64,000 nt of DNA from Paenibacillus camelliae (GCF_023715345.1 NZ_JAMBNY010000017.1:1-64000); one strand, 5' to 3'; numbered from the stretch's first letter, positions 19,552 to 28,298 are shown. Translations and numbers: made by a program. Notes: generated by a model from the letters alone, not told the origin.

Positions 19552-21546
19552 ATGTTTGAAACGATTAAAGAGTTTGCATCGGAGTTTTTCGTCACGGGCG
19601 ACCCAATGATTCTGGGTGCTCAAGTATCGATTGCTTTGGCGATGGTTGCCATCGTATTCGTACTGACGTACTTCAAAAAATGGCGTTGGCTATGGTCAGA
19701 ATGGTTAACTTCTGTCGATCATAAAAAGATTGGTATTATGTATATCATCTGTTCTATCCTGATGCTTTTCCGTGGTGGCGTTGACGCATTATTGATGCGT
19801 GTTCAGCTCGCAGCACCTGAGCTAGAGTTCTTGCACGCAGATCACTACAATCAGATCTTCACTACGCACGGCGTTATTATGATTCTATTTATGGCGATGC
19901 CATTAATGTTCGGTTTGTTCAATATTATCGTTCCATTGCAAATCGGTGCGCGCGACGTTGCGTTCCCATTCCTAAACTCATTCAGCTTCTGGATGTTCTT
20001 CGCAGGTGCAATGCTGTTCAACCTTTCCTTCGTTATTGGTGGTTCACCAGACGCTGGTTGGCTAGCATATCCACCATTATCTGAACTTACAGGTAGCCCT
20101 GGGGTAGGACAGGATTTCTATATTTGGGGTATTCAGATATCCGGTGTAGGTTCCCTAGCGTCCGGTATCAACTTTGTCGTAACGATTCTTAAAATGCGTG
20201 CACCTGGCATGAAGCTAATGAAAATGCCAATGTTCTCTTGGTCTGTTCTTGCTTCATCCGTAACCATTATGTTCGCATTCCCAATTCTTACAGTTACATT
20301 ATTCCTATTGTTCTTAGACCGCTATGTTGGCGCACACTTCTTTACAGTTGACGCCGGCGGTAACCCAATGATGTATCTTAACTTGATCTGGATGTGGGGT
20401 CACCCAGAGGTATATATTGTCGTCTTGCCTGCATTCGGTATTTTCTCAGAGGTTGTTGCAACCTTCTCGAAAAAGAAAATCTTTGGTTACAAGTCCATGG
20501 TATTCGCTCTAATGTCCATTAGCTTCTTCTCCTTCTTTACTTGGGCCCATCACTTCTTCACAATGGGTTCTGGAGCAAACGTTAATGCGTTCTTCGCGGT
20601 TACAACGATGATTATCGCAATCCCTACCGGGGTTAAAGTGTTTAACTGGCTGTTTACGATGTATCGCGGTAAGCTATCCTTCCCTACACCTATGATGTGG
20701 GCAGTCGCATTTATTCCGTGTTTCGTCGTGGGTGGTATGACAGGGGTTATGCTTTCCGTAGCACCTGCTGACTTCCAGTTCCATAACAGCTACTTCTTGA
20801 TCGCTCACTTCCACCAAGTACTAATCGGTGGTGTAGTCTTCGGTTACTTTGCAGGTCTTTACTACTGGTGGCCAAAAATGTTCGGCTTCAAGCTGCATGA
20901 AGGCTTAGGCAAATGGGCATTCTGGTTCTGGAATATCGGTTTCTATGTGTGCTTCATGCCGCAATACGCACTTGGTCTAATGGGTATGACTCGTCGCTTT
21001 AATGAGTATAATTTCGATATGGGCTGGCAGCCGCTTAACGTTGTTTCAACGATCGGTGCTTTCCTAATGGGTATCGCATTTATCTTCCAAGTATGGCAAA
21101 TCGCGCACAGCATTCGCTTTATGAAGAAAGAAAACACTGGCGACAACTGGGGCCAAGGACGTACACTTGAGTGGTCTATTCCTTCTCCTGCGCCATTCTA
21201 CAACTTTGCACGTACTCCAAAAGTCGTTGCACAAGATGACTGGTGGGAAAAACAACAACGTCGTGAGAGAGGCGAAGCAGATCCAGCTGAGGTTATCGCT
21301 GCAGATAATGCACCTCTTGAACCGATTCATATGCCTAAAAACTCGGGCATCCCAATTATTATGTCCGGCTTCTGGTTCATCGCAGGTTTCGGCTTTGTAT
21401 GGGACTGGACATGGATGGTTGTACTAGGTCTAGTCGGCGTTGCCGTATCTATGCTTGCACGTTCCTTCAATTACAACGATGACTACTATGTACAGGCTGA
21501 TGAAATCGAACGTATTGAAGCCGCTGCTGCAAGGGGGGCTAATTAA
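19552..21546 (+). CDS. qoxB: Cytochrome aa3 quinol oxidase subunit I
   Basis: Catalytic subunit holding haem a and the haem a3-CuB centre; reduces oxygen to water while pumping protons. The 664-residue protein has about 14-15 membrane helices. Visible ligands include His in FTTHGVIMILF, the CuB/active-site motif WMWGHPEVYIVVLPAFGI with the His-Tyr pair, the HH pair in FTWAHHFFTMG, and the two haem His in NSYFLIAHFHQVLIGG. The longer-than-600 length is characteristic of quinol oxidases. It follows qoxA by about 30 bases and overlaps the qoxC start. Confidence 0.97.
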   Translation: MFETIKEFASEFFVTGDPMILGAQVSIALAMVAIVFVLTYFKKWRWLWSEWLTSVDHKKIGIMYIICSILMLFRGGVDALLMRVQLAAPELEFLHADHYNQIFTTHGVIMILFMAMPLMFGLFNIIVPLQIGARDVAFPFLNSFSFWMFFAGAMLFNLSFVIGGSPDAGWLAYPPLSELTGSPGVGQDFYIWGIQISGVGSLASGINFVVTILKMRAPGMKLMKMPMFSWSVLASSVTIMFAFPILTVTLFLLFLDRYVGAHFFTVDAGGNPMMYLNLIWMWGHPEVYIVVLPAFGIFSEVVATFSKKKIFGYKSMVFALMSISFFSFFTWAHHFFTMGSGANVNAFFAVTTMIIAIPTGVKVFNWLFTMYRGKLSFPTPMMWAVAFIPCFVVGGMTGVMLSVAPADFQFHNSYFLIAHFHQVLIGGVVFGYFAGLYYWWPKMFGFKLHEGLGKWAFWFWNIGFYVCFMPQYALGLMGMTRRFNEYNFDMGWQPLNVVSTIGAFLMGIAFIFQVWQIAHSIRFMKKENTGDNWGQGRTLEWSIPSPAPFYNFARTPKVVAQDDWWEKQQRRERGEADPAEVIAADNAPLEPIHMPKNSGIPIIMSGFWFIAGFGFVWDWTWMVVLGLVGVAVSMLARSFNYNDDYYVQADEIERIEAAAARGAN

Positions 21547-22145
21547 TGTCACAAGCAAATGCTCATTCACATGATCATGGTCATCACGATCAAGAGTCGC
21601 TAAAGCAATTTGGCTTCTGGCTCTTCATGATTACTGACGTTATATTGTTCGCAACATTGTTTGCCACATTCGTTGTATTGCGCGGCAATACAGCAAGTGG
21701 ACCAATTGGTGCCGAGCTTATCGAAATGAACGGGATTATTGTTTCTACGTTCATCCTATTAACAAGTAGCTTTACAAGTGGATTGGCGCTGCTATCCATG
21801 AATAAAGGAGATAAAAAAGGACTTATTCTATGGCTAGCTGTTTCCGCATTGCTCGGCTTATCCTTTATCTACCTTGAAGTAAATGAATTTATTCATCTTG
21901 TTCATGAGGGTGCTAACATCGGCACAAGTGCTTATTGGTCAGCATTCTTTACACTTGTAGGTACGCATGGTCTCCACGTATCTATTGGTATCGTATGGAT
22001 GACGGCGATTATTTTCCAAATCGCAAGACGCGGCATTACACCGGTGACGAAGCGTAAGGTCAACATTATTAGCTTGTATTGGCACTTCTTGGATGCAGTG
22101 TGGATCTTCGTCTTTTCCATCGTCTACCTTATGGAGGTGATGTAG
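21546..22145 (+). CDS. qoxC: Cytochrome aa3 quinol oxidase subunit III
   Basis: A 199-residue subunit with five predicted membrane helices that stabilises subunit I. The first 16 residues are His-rich (AHSHDHGHHD). The conserved FGFWLFMITDVILFATLFA opening and the GTHGLHVSIGIVWM motif identify it as subunit III. The ATG shares a base with the qoxB stop (TAATG), so translation is coupled. Confidence 0.95.
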   Translation: MSQANAHSHDHGHHDQESLKQFGFWLFMITDVILFATLFATFVVLRGNTASGPIGAELIEMNGIIVSTFILLTSSFTSGLALLSMNKGDKKGLILWLAVSALLGLSFIYLEVNEFIHLVHEGANIGTSAYWSAFFTLVGTHGLHVSIGIVWMTAIIFQIARRGITPVTKRKVNIISLYWHFLDAVWIFVFSIVYLMEVM

Positions 22146-22146
22146 T

Positions 22147-22476
22147 ATGGCATCTCAAAACCATTCACATGAAGAAACAGGCCATACACATGGTTCACTA
22201 AAATCGTATATTATCGGTTTTGTGTTATCCATTGTTCTAACGATCATTCCGCTCGTTGCGGTCATGAACGATATGTTTAACAAGAGCACGACGATTGTTA
22301 TTATTCTCGTAACCGCAGTGCTACAGTTTCTAGTACAGCTTCTATTCTTCATGCATATTCGCGAAGAGGATAAGCCGCGCTACAACTCTATTTCATTGAT
22401 TTTTGCTATATTGCTTCTGTTGACAATCGTGATCGGATCAATCTGGATTATGACTTACAACCAGGTTGCTGTATAA
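22147..22476 (+). CDS. qoxD: Cytochrome aa3 quinol oxidase subunit IV
   Basis: A 109-residue subunit with three predicted membrane helices (about 20-40, 46-68, 80-104). Like QoxC it starts with a His-rich tail (SHEETGHTHGSLKSY). The LQFLVQLLFFMHI helix is the family marker. Last gene of the operon, followed by a strong terminator. Confidence 0.94.
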   Translation: MASQNHSHEETGHTHGSLKSYIIGFVLSIVLTIIPLVAVMNDMFNKSTTIVIILVTAVLQFLVQLLFFMHIREEDKPRYNSISLIFAILLLLTIVIGSIWIMTYNQVAV

Positions 22477-22513
22477 GCGAACTCATTATAACGGATGGAG
22501 AATTCACTCCATT

Positions 22514-22576
22514 AAAAAGCTCCCCTACGTTAGTCAGGATTGTTCATATCCTGCTACATCAGGGGAGCTTTTTTTT
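22514..22576 (+). terminator. Terminator of the qox operon
   Basis: AAAAAGCTCCCCT/AGGGGAGCTTTTTTTT hairpin with an inner CAGGAT/ATCCTG stem. Because both flanks are A/T runs it may also stop minus-strand transcription from the 22616 gene. Confidence 0.88.
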
Positions 22577-22615
22577 CATATTACATATATTCATTGATAT
22601 CGTCGTCTTACTCTG

Positions 22616-23182
22616 TTATGTACTTAACGCCTCTAGCGAGTATTGGAACAAAGCATCCATCTCTATCGCTTGAATCATCGTTAGAAGCTGTTTAGATTCA
22701 TCATCAAGCGTTGAACTTAGCTTCACTACCTCAATAAATTGCTCACTGCTCCAGCCTCCATGTTGAAAGGATTGCAATATCGTATTGCTGCGTAGTTCAT
22801 TAACCTGCCCTCGCCAATGCTGCTGGAGCCACTCGGATACACGCTGCTGAACCTGCTGCATAACGGGGTGACGGGAGGCTTGCCAGAACCAGTATCTCGC
22901 GTTAGAGTAGTCGGATTCCATTCGATGCATAATGCCGTGCCAGTAAGCTCCTGTCATATCGTGCTCGATCTGCTGAGCATAGGAATGAGATAGGCTTAAG
23001 CTTTCGTTGCGCAGATGAAGAGCAGCGATGATGGTTATTATTTCTGTACTGCTTCCCCATTCGTTTAGCGCTTCAATTCTTGGCTTCAATGAAGGATTCC
23101 ACGTTTTGCTTGGGAAAAGTGATACTGGCTCTGTTCTTTGGTCAAGTATTTCGATAATAGCAGTAATATCTGATTTCATCAT
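22616..23182 (-). CDS. Uncharacterised helical protein
   Basis: A 188-residue soluble protein, predicted mainly helical, not a family I can name. The most striking part is a Tyr/Trp/His-rich segment at about residues 79-105 (GAYWHGIMHRMESDYSNARYW), a pattern I associate with uncharacterised bacterial proteins that have a TPR-like helical region. No signal peptide or membrane segment. GAAGGGAG precedes the ATG. It is followed on the same strand only by the qox terminator and preceded by a spermidine-synthase-fold gene 50 bases upstream, so the two may form an operon. Confidence 0.75.
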   Translation of the reverse strand: MMKSDITAIIEILDQRTEPVSLFPSKTWNPSLKPRIEALNEWGSSTEIITIIAALHLRNESLSLSHSYAQQIEHDMTGAYWHGIMHRMESDYSNARYWFWQASRHPVMQQVQQRVSEWLQQHWRGQVNELRSNTILQSFQHGGWSSEQFIEVVKLSSTLDDESKQLLTMIQAIEMDALFQYSLEALST

Positions 23183-23231
23183 GTTCGTCTCCCTTCATAT
23201 TCATATCATCTATTTTGTAGAAGACTAATAG

Positions 23232-23978
23232 CTAATCGTACATCACATACCCTGATTCAGGATGATAGGGTGCGAATCCTGCCATGCTGCGTAGGCGATA
23301 ACGAATCGGATGGTTACTGCCAATCAGTATGCTGTTGCGAATATCACGTTCCTCTGCAGCTTGCAGTGTAAAAGCATACGTATGCGGAAAGACAACCTGC
23401 AATGTGTTATAGATTGCATTGCTTCTAACATCTAGCTTCCCTTTATTTGTTACATTAATTAGTAATGTGCCTTGACGCTTAAGCTTCGCTCGTGCCATAT
23501 CAAAAAACTGCACCGTTGACAAATGCTGAGGATTACCTTTGCTAGTAAAGGCATCTAATACAATACAATCAAAAAGGCGCTGCTCCTGCTCTAGCAGCAA
23601 TCGTCCATCACCAATCAATATAGGACTCCCCTTCCAGCCAAAGTGCTGCTGACTTAGCTGCACTACTGTTTCACTGATCTCTGCAGTCACGCAGTTGCTG
23701 TCAGCGAAATAGCTCGATAAGGTACCGATACCATGACCAATAATAAAAATATCGTCGCCGCCGTTATTTTCTTTTGTACTGTTATGCTCTATCAGATGAA
23801 TCAATGCTCGAGGATATTCAAAGAGGATACGGTCTGGCTGCTGTAAATCTATCGCCCCCTGCACCGCATCATCGGCAAATTGCAGCACACGAAAGCTTCC
23901 TTTTTCGTCAAACAGCGTATTTGTTTCATATACAAGTACCCGTTCATCTGCTGCTCCGTGAGAAGCTAGTATATTCAT
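23232..23978 (-). CDS. Spermidine-synthase-fold methyltransferase-like protein
   Basis: A 248-residue protein with a Rossmann methyltransferase core related to spermidine synthases: glycine motif IIGHGIGTLSSYF at about residues 79-91, acidic end of the next strand in VTAEIS, and the DCIVLDAFTSKGNPQHLST segment where spermidine synthases have the catalytic Asp. It lacks the usual N-terminal tetramerisation domain and the DSTEPVG signature of SpeE at 14815-15642. Likely an aminopropyltransferase or methyltransferase paralogue of unknown substrate. Stands 50 bases ahead of the uncharacterised gene at 22616-23182. Confidence 0.78.
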   Translation of the reverse strand: MNILASHGAADERVLVYETNTLFDEKGSFRVLQFADDAVQGAIDLQQPDRILFEYPRALIHLIEHNSTKENNGGDDIFIIGHGIGTLSSYFADSNCVTAEISETVVQLSQQHFGWKGSPILIGDGRLLLEQEQRLFDCIVLDAFTSKGNPQHLSTVQFFDMARAKLKRQGTLLINVTNKGKLDVRSNAIYNTLQVVFPHTYAFTLQAAEERDIRNSILIGSNHPIRYRLRSMAGFAPYHPESGYVMYD

Positions 23979-24142
23979 GATAGCTTCCTTCCCTGTATGT
24001 ACGTCTTATAAAGTTATTATAAATGAAGGCTCAAAAAGTACAACTTCGCCTTAACGAAAAAAAGAAGCAACTCTAGGCCATAACTTCAGCTTTGAGTCAC
24101 TTCATTATTTGTATGTGAAATTTGCATGATATCTTCCCGATC

Positions 24143-24832
24143 TTATGCTTCCACAACTACGATATGCTCTGGCACATTCAATACAAGCTGACTTCTAATC
24201 CCGGAATTGGCAAAGCGATTGCTTTCATATTCAAGCGGCTGTATAAACACATACAGCACCTCGCCTACCTGACTTGTTCGAAGCAGCTTCTGTTCGGTCA
24301 GCGGTACAGGCTTCTCTGCTTCATACCGTACAGTGCCAAGCAATGTGATATCCTGAAGTCCTGCTTGTTGCTCAAGCTCGTAGCTAAGTGAGCCTTTTAT
24401 CACGATCTTTTCAATATGCTGCTCAGGGAGCTGGACACTTTCTTCAATAAAAGCATGTCTCTCCTTCACATGAAAGGCTTCATTGACTTCCCCTAACAGC
24501 CCACTCGACATTAGCGCAGCAAGCATGAGTGCTCCTGCACCAATACAGCCAACAAACCACACCGCCACCCAGTTATACTGAAGCTTATATTTCTTCAAAA
24601 AGCGTTCAGAGTGCACGACGATTAGCTCAATACCAAGCATAATAAAGACGACCGGCGCCAGCCACAGTAGCAGCTGATAAGCAGATGTAGTTTGCCATAG
24701 GGAAGCAGAAAAAGCTACACCAATACCAATCAAGGTTAATCCCATAGAATAGGTTCCTATTCTCCATATTCTATGATCATCTCTAGCCTTCTCCTGCAGT
24801 CCATTCGACATGGATGTCACCACCTGTTCCAT
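24143..24832 (-). CDS. Uncharacterised membrane protein of the ECF sigma operon
   Basis: A 229-residue protein with three probable membrane helices (about 24-45, 53-70, 88-112) and a C-terminal extracytoplasmic beta-rich domain (IEKIVIKGSLSYEL, ending QLVLNVPEHIVVVEA) that resembles the start of DUF4097/LiaF-type adhesin repeats. The arrangement recalls cell-envelope stress proteins. The start is coupled to the upstream gene as TAATG with GGAGGGAGG ahead. As the last gene of the sigma/anti-sigma operon it is probably part of the regulon or a co-sensor. No enzyme signature. Confidence 0.75.
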   Translation of the reverse strand: MEQVVTSMSNGLQEKARDDHRIWRIGTYSMGLTLIGIGVAFSASLWQTTSAYQLLLWLAPVVFIMLGIELIVVHSERFLKKYKLQYNWVAVWFVGCIGAGALMLAALMSSGLLGEVNEAFHVKERHAFIEESVQLPEQHIEKIVIKGSLSYELEQQAGLQDITLLGTVRYEAEKPVPLTEQKLLRTSQVGEVLYVFIQPLEYESNRFANSGIRSQLVLNVPEHIVVVEA

Positions 24833-25959
24833 TAGTCCTCCCTCCTATAGCGCTCTTTGTTCGATGCATTGGTACCAAATAACAGCTTAATGCCAAGCAG
24901 TATTAGGATAAATGCAATGACGATCGTCGGAATCATATACTTAAACTCAACATATTGTCTCCACAGCTCATGAAATCTAGGTTGAATCACCTGCTGTGCG
25001 ATTCGATCAAGTAAATAGTAAATACCTACGAGCAGCAACCCTGCACCAATCCAGCGTTGATATGGCATAAAGGAGGCTACAAACGGCTCATCCTGCAATC
25101 CATGCTCGCTTAGCTTTCTTAGCTGAACCATCACGTCGAAGAATGCAAAGCACCATAGCAGTGGAAGTAAGAATAGAAACAATGTTAAGCGAAGCTGATC
25201 CATTACAAATATACTGATTAAAAATAATCCCATTAGCTGCAAGCCTCGTTGCTGCAAGCCAAGATATAAATGACCTGCACCAGGGAAAATCGATAGGATC
25301 ATTGCAGTTGCTCGATTTTTCTTGCCGCTCGCTAGATGCTCTTCTACATGTGCGAACAATGACTGATCCTCAAGCAGCTCGCCTCTTTGCTTGCGAGCTA
25401 ACAACGACATCGCGTCGAACATGCTGTAGATCCAAATAATCGGCAGTGCCAGCCACAGCACTAATATACTTGGTGTTCTAAGGACTGTAGCAACAAATAA
25501 TACGACGCCAAAGCCACCAATAAACGTAATCATCAGTGTAATTCCGCGCTGCATCAACCCCATATACATATGTCCAAGACCCGGCAGTATAGACAGCATC
25601 ATCATCTTTGTTTTTTCCTGCTGCTCAACGACGTGCAACGGATCAGGTTCGATTACAATTCCATTCTGTACGACAGCCTGTGGTTGAAATGCGCGATGCT
25701 TTCCATTGGCGATCGTAATGATCATATCGAGCATATTCAAGCAAGCGAATATAAAGGAAATAACTAAACCTACAGCGATGTCATTGCCGTAAACGTTACC
25801 ATCGGTTATTAATAACAAGAACATGAACCCGAGTGGCCCAAAAAAACCCCCCGCGTAAAATAAAAAACGGATGATGCGTCCAATATACAAATGTCCGACT
25901 CCAGGTATAAACGACAGTAAAAACGCAACTAACGGACTTTTTGCCTCCAACCTATTCAC
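24832..25959 (-). CDS. Multi-TM protein with three tandem TM2-like repeats
   Basis: A 375-residue polytopic membrane protein with three internal copies of a ~100-residue unit. Each copy begins with a Pro-Gly-x-Gly-His motif: PGVGHLYIG (19-27), PGLGHMYMG (126-134) and PGAGHLYLG (226-234), and each ends with a hydrophobic helix, an FD or LD pair and a basic loop (MLDMI, MFDAM, FFDVM). The motif is like that of TM2-domain proteins. A final two-helix segment closes the protein (about 300-365). It lies directly behind the anti-sigma gene and shares TAATG with the next gene. Function unknown; context suggests an envelope role. Confidence 0.8.
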   Translation of the reverse strand: MNRLEAKSPLVAFLLSFIPGVGHLYIGRIIRFLFYAGGFFGPLGFMFLLLITDGNVYGNDIAVGLVISFIFACLNMLDMIITIANGKHRAFQPQAVVQNGIVIEPDPLHVVEQQEKTKMMMLSILPGLGHMYMGLMQRGITLMITFIGGFGVVLFVATVLRTPSILVLWLALPIIWIYSMFDAMSLLARKQRGELLEDQSLFAHVEEHLASGKKNRATAMILSIFPGAGHLYLGLQQRGLQLMGLFLISIFVMDQLRLTLFLFLLPLLWCFAFFDVMVQLRKLSEHGLQDEPFVASFMPYQRWIGAGLLLVGIYYLLDRIAQQVIQPRFHELWRQYVEFKYMIPTIVIAFILILLGIKLLFGTNASNKERYRRED

Positions 25960-25986
25960 TCTCCTATCTATTTATAGAATGTAGAA

Positions 25987-26451
25987 TTATTCAAATCTAC
26001 GTTCCTGTATTTGATGTAGCCATTGAGTCGCTTTATCAAGCCATCGCTCGGATTGCGGTATGAGGACTTGATCCGACTGTTCAGTAAGTGGCTGCTCTAT
26101 ACCTTGCTCCAGCTGAACCATAGAGCTTGAGATGGCACCTATAACCCCAGTGCCGACTAGTAGCACGGTTATAGATGCAGCGACAGCAACTTGAGCTAGC
26201 GGACGTTGAATCCATCTATGTTTCTTCGGTTTTTGTTCAGCCTCAATGGCAAATAGGATATGCTCGGCAGCCTGTTCAGCCGAAGGGAGATATTGTGGCA
26301 CCTCGACACTCGTCCAATGAATAAACCGTTCAAGACAAGCATCGCATAGCTGAATTTCGAGCTCCACACGCTGACGATCCACCTGTGACAGCTTGTTTTG
26401 TACATACCCTTGCATTTCTAGATCTGTAATATGCAGTTTTTCTTCCTTCAT
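25987..26451 (-). CDS. Anti-sigma factor (transmembrane)
   Basis: A 154-residue protein whose N-terminal ~50 residues look like a zinc-finger anti-sigma domain (QGYVQNKLSQVDRQRVELEIQLCDACLERF), with a CxxC pair at about 36-39, followed by one membrane helix (about 85-108) and an extracytoplasmic tail. This is the layout of anti-sigma factors that hold an ECF sigma factor at the membrane. It overlaps the sigma gene by four bases (ATGA), the usual arrangement for a sigma/anti-sigma pair. The histidine expected before the cysteines is not clear, so zinc binding is uncertain. Confidence 0.82.
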   Translation of the reverse strand: MKEEKLHITDLEMQGYVQNKLSQVDRQRVELEIQLCDACLERFIHWTSVEVPQYLPSAEQAAEHILFAIEAEQKPKKHRWIQRPLAQVAVAASITVLLVGTGVIGAISSSMVQLEQGIEQPLTEQSDQVLIPQSERWLDKATQWLHQIQERRFE

Positions 26452-27029
26452 TCAAAGTCCTCCCTTCGCCAATGCCGTTTTAGCCATAATCTCGCGCGGT
26501 ATAATCTTGATTCGACTGATTTCTTCTCAAGTTGAAGCTCACTTGCTATTTCCTCATATGATTTCTCATCAATATAAAACGAATGAATGACATCCTTATA
26601 ATGCTCCGGCATGCGGTCCAGCTCTTCCTGAATGAAGACCTTGCGCTCCTGCAGCATGATGGCTTGCTCCGTAGAGAGTATAGTAGAATCCGCTTGCTGT
26701 GCATGATCTTCTATCCATTGCTCATCCTGTGCGACCGTCACCTTCTGCCGTGCGAGCTTTCGACGCATATCAATCGCGCGATTTACCGTTATGCGCGTGA
26801 TCCAAGTCTTTAGCCCTTGATTACGGTATTCGGGGAGAGCGCGATAAATTTGAACGAACACTTCCTGTGTTACGTCTTCTGCATCCTGATGATGATGGAG
26901 CACCGCATAGGCTGTTCGATATACATGCTCGTAATATGCCTTTACAAAATCCTTATAGGCTGCAGCACCACCTGTATAGATTTTGTTGATCCATTCCTGC
27001 TCAGTAATCTCGCTCTCCCTCCTCTCCAC
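26448..27029 (-). CDS. ECF-type RNA polymerase sigma factor (SigW-like)
   Basis: Sigma-70 family group 4 factor of up to 193 residues. Region 2 covers about 27-90 (YRTAYAVLHHHQDAEDVTQE, LKTWITRITVNRAIDMRR) and region 4 about 135-185 (MPEHYKDVIHSFYIDEKSYE, SVESRLYRARLWLKR). The first codon available upstream is GTG at 27029, but the only good Shine-Dalgarno (GAGGAGGG, 27024-27017) lies inside the frame after it and is correctly spaced from an ATT at 27008 (protein ITEQEW), so initiation may occur at the rare codon ATT. Heads an operon with its anti-sigma factor and two membrane proteins. Confidence 0.9.
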   Translation of the reverse strand: MERRESEITEQEWINKIYTGGAAAYKDFVKAYYEHVYRTAYAVLHHHQDAEDVTQEVFVQIYRALPEYRNQGLKTWITRITVNRAIDMRRKLARQKVTVAQDEQWIEDHAQQADSTILSTEQAIMLQERKVFIQEELDRMPEHYKDVIHSFYIDEKSYEEIASELQLEKKSVESRLYRARLWLKRHWRREDFE

Positions 27030-27078
27030 ATGAATAGACGAATCTCAACACAGTGACCACTGCGCATTTCGTAAAAAA

Positions 27079-27142
27079 ATAAAAAAATCTTCTCGTGCTC
27101 TAAGCAGCTGCGTGCTACAGCTTCTTTTCACACAAGAAGATT
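27079..27142 (-). terminator. Terminator of ywhD
   Basis: AATCTTCT..GTG / CAC.AGAAGATT outer stem with an inner AGC-rich stem, followed by TTTTTTATTTTTTT on the minus strand, 12 bases after the ywhD stop. Confidence 0.82.
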
Positions 27143-27153
27143 AATGATTAACA

Positions 27154-27678
27154 TTAGTCAGCGAGTAACGTTTTAAGCTCCTCTGGGGAATGCTCCCACC
27201 ATTCCAGATTATGCTCCATCAGCAGCTTGCGGAGTGCTGCTTTTTCGATAGGGCCAATATTATCAAGCATATAGCGACGCTTAATCGCAGCATCCAATCG
27301 ATTCACATGATCGGCAAGAATTTTCCATCCACGTCTTGCTTCACTGTCAATCAGCATCTCACAGGAGGTAGCACCAGCATAATAAGCCCCTTCCTCTGAT
27401 CGTTCAACAGCTACCCAAACAACCCAGCATGGACGACCGTTCGGTGTATCTTCTTTATTCGGAGTGAATTTAATACCACGTTCGATTTTGCTTTTAGCAT
27501 GCATCGCTCCTACATCTAGGTAAGCGACACCTTCATCAATAATGACACATGCTACATCGCTAAGATCGATAGAACCAGCACCGAAACCTCTATGTTTCTT
27601 ATTGCTCACAACGTTGAGCGTTAATGATCTTTTTTCCTTTTTCTCTGGTTGTGGGGATTGATTTGTATCCTCTGTCAC
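27154..27678 (-). CDS. ywhD: YwhD family protein
   Basis: A 174-residue protein of the YwhD family, function unknown, which in B. subtilis lies next to the PBP/speE genes. Recognised by LTLNVVSNKKHRGFGAGSIDLS (quoted in part: GFGAGSIDLSDVACVIIDEG) and the C-terminal LEWWEHSPEELKTLL. The open frame extends 24 codons upstream, but the GTG before TEDTNQ has GGAAGGG ten bases upstream and gives a length equal to the B. subtilis protein (173). Here the gene is about 9 kb from speE-pbpG with the qox and ECF operons in between. No membrane segment. Confidence 0.85.
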   Translation of the reverse strand: MTEDTNQSPQPEKKEKRSLTLNVVSNKKHRGFGAGSIDLSDVACVIIDEGVAYLDVGAMHAKSKIERGIKFTPNKEDTPNGRPCWVVWVAVERSEEGAYYAGATSCEMLIDSEARRGWKILADHVNRLDAAIKRRYMLDNIGPIEKAALRKLLMEHNLEWWEHSPEELKTLLAD

Positions 27679-27757
27679 TTTGCTCACACCCTTCCAATAG
27701 AAGTCTTTATTCAATAAAAGCTTTGAGACCTCGTTACTATAATCGTTCAAAAGATTG

Positions 27758-28212
27758 GCTCCCGATGAATGCTATGCTCGACGTCGAATATGCTATGAAA
27801 CACTACATCGTCATCAAAGCCAAGCTTTTTGACCTCATCTTCCAATAAAAGTTCAAAAGGTTTGGCTTTCAGGACCGAGAGCATAGCATGAAGCTAGGGA
27901 ACGAGGAGCACAGCGTACGTCATTATGTACGTGAGCACCACAGGCTCCCGATGAATGCTATGATCGACGTCGAATGCGCTATAAAACAGTACATCGTCAT
28001 CAAAGCCAAGCTTTTTGACCTCATCTTCCAATAAAAGTTCAAAAGGTTTGGCTTTCAGGACCGAGAGCATAGCGTGAAGCTAGGGAACGAGGAGCGCAGC
28101 GTACGTATTTTGTACGTGAGCACCACAGGCTCCCGATGAATGCTATGATCGACGTCGAATATGCTATGAAACACTTCATCGTCATCAAAGCCAAGCTTTT
28201 TGACCTCATCTT
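27758..28212. repeat. Tandem array of a ~186-bp structured repeat (2.5 copies)
   Basis: A partial copy (27758-27846) and two full copies (27847-28032 and 28033-28212) are over 90% identical by eye. Each full copy runs from AAAAGTTCAAAAGGTTTGGC to AAGCCAAGCTTTTTGACC, so its ends are inverted repeats; inside are the hairpin GCGTACGTATTTTGTACG, the CATAGC/GCTATG dyad and GACGTCGA. Diverged copies occur at 1071-1414. There is no ORF, so the 500-base gap between ywhD and the peptidase gene is repeat DNA. Confidence 0.9.
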
Positions 28213-28298
28213 AAACAATAATTCTATTTTAGCTAATATTATCGGAAAAGCCAACATATACATGCTGTAGATGCTTGTCAACGGGAGGGAATCGTAGG

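Noticed and set aside
24040-24120. Hairpin after the gene at 24143 as a terminator
   Set aside because: The best stem GAAGCAACTC/GAGTCACTTC has two mismatches and no good T-run, so I did not list it.
27758-28212. CRISPR array
   Set aside because: The repeat unit is about 186 bp with no unique spacers between copies, and no cas genes are near.
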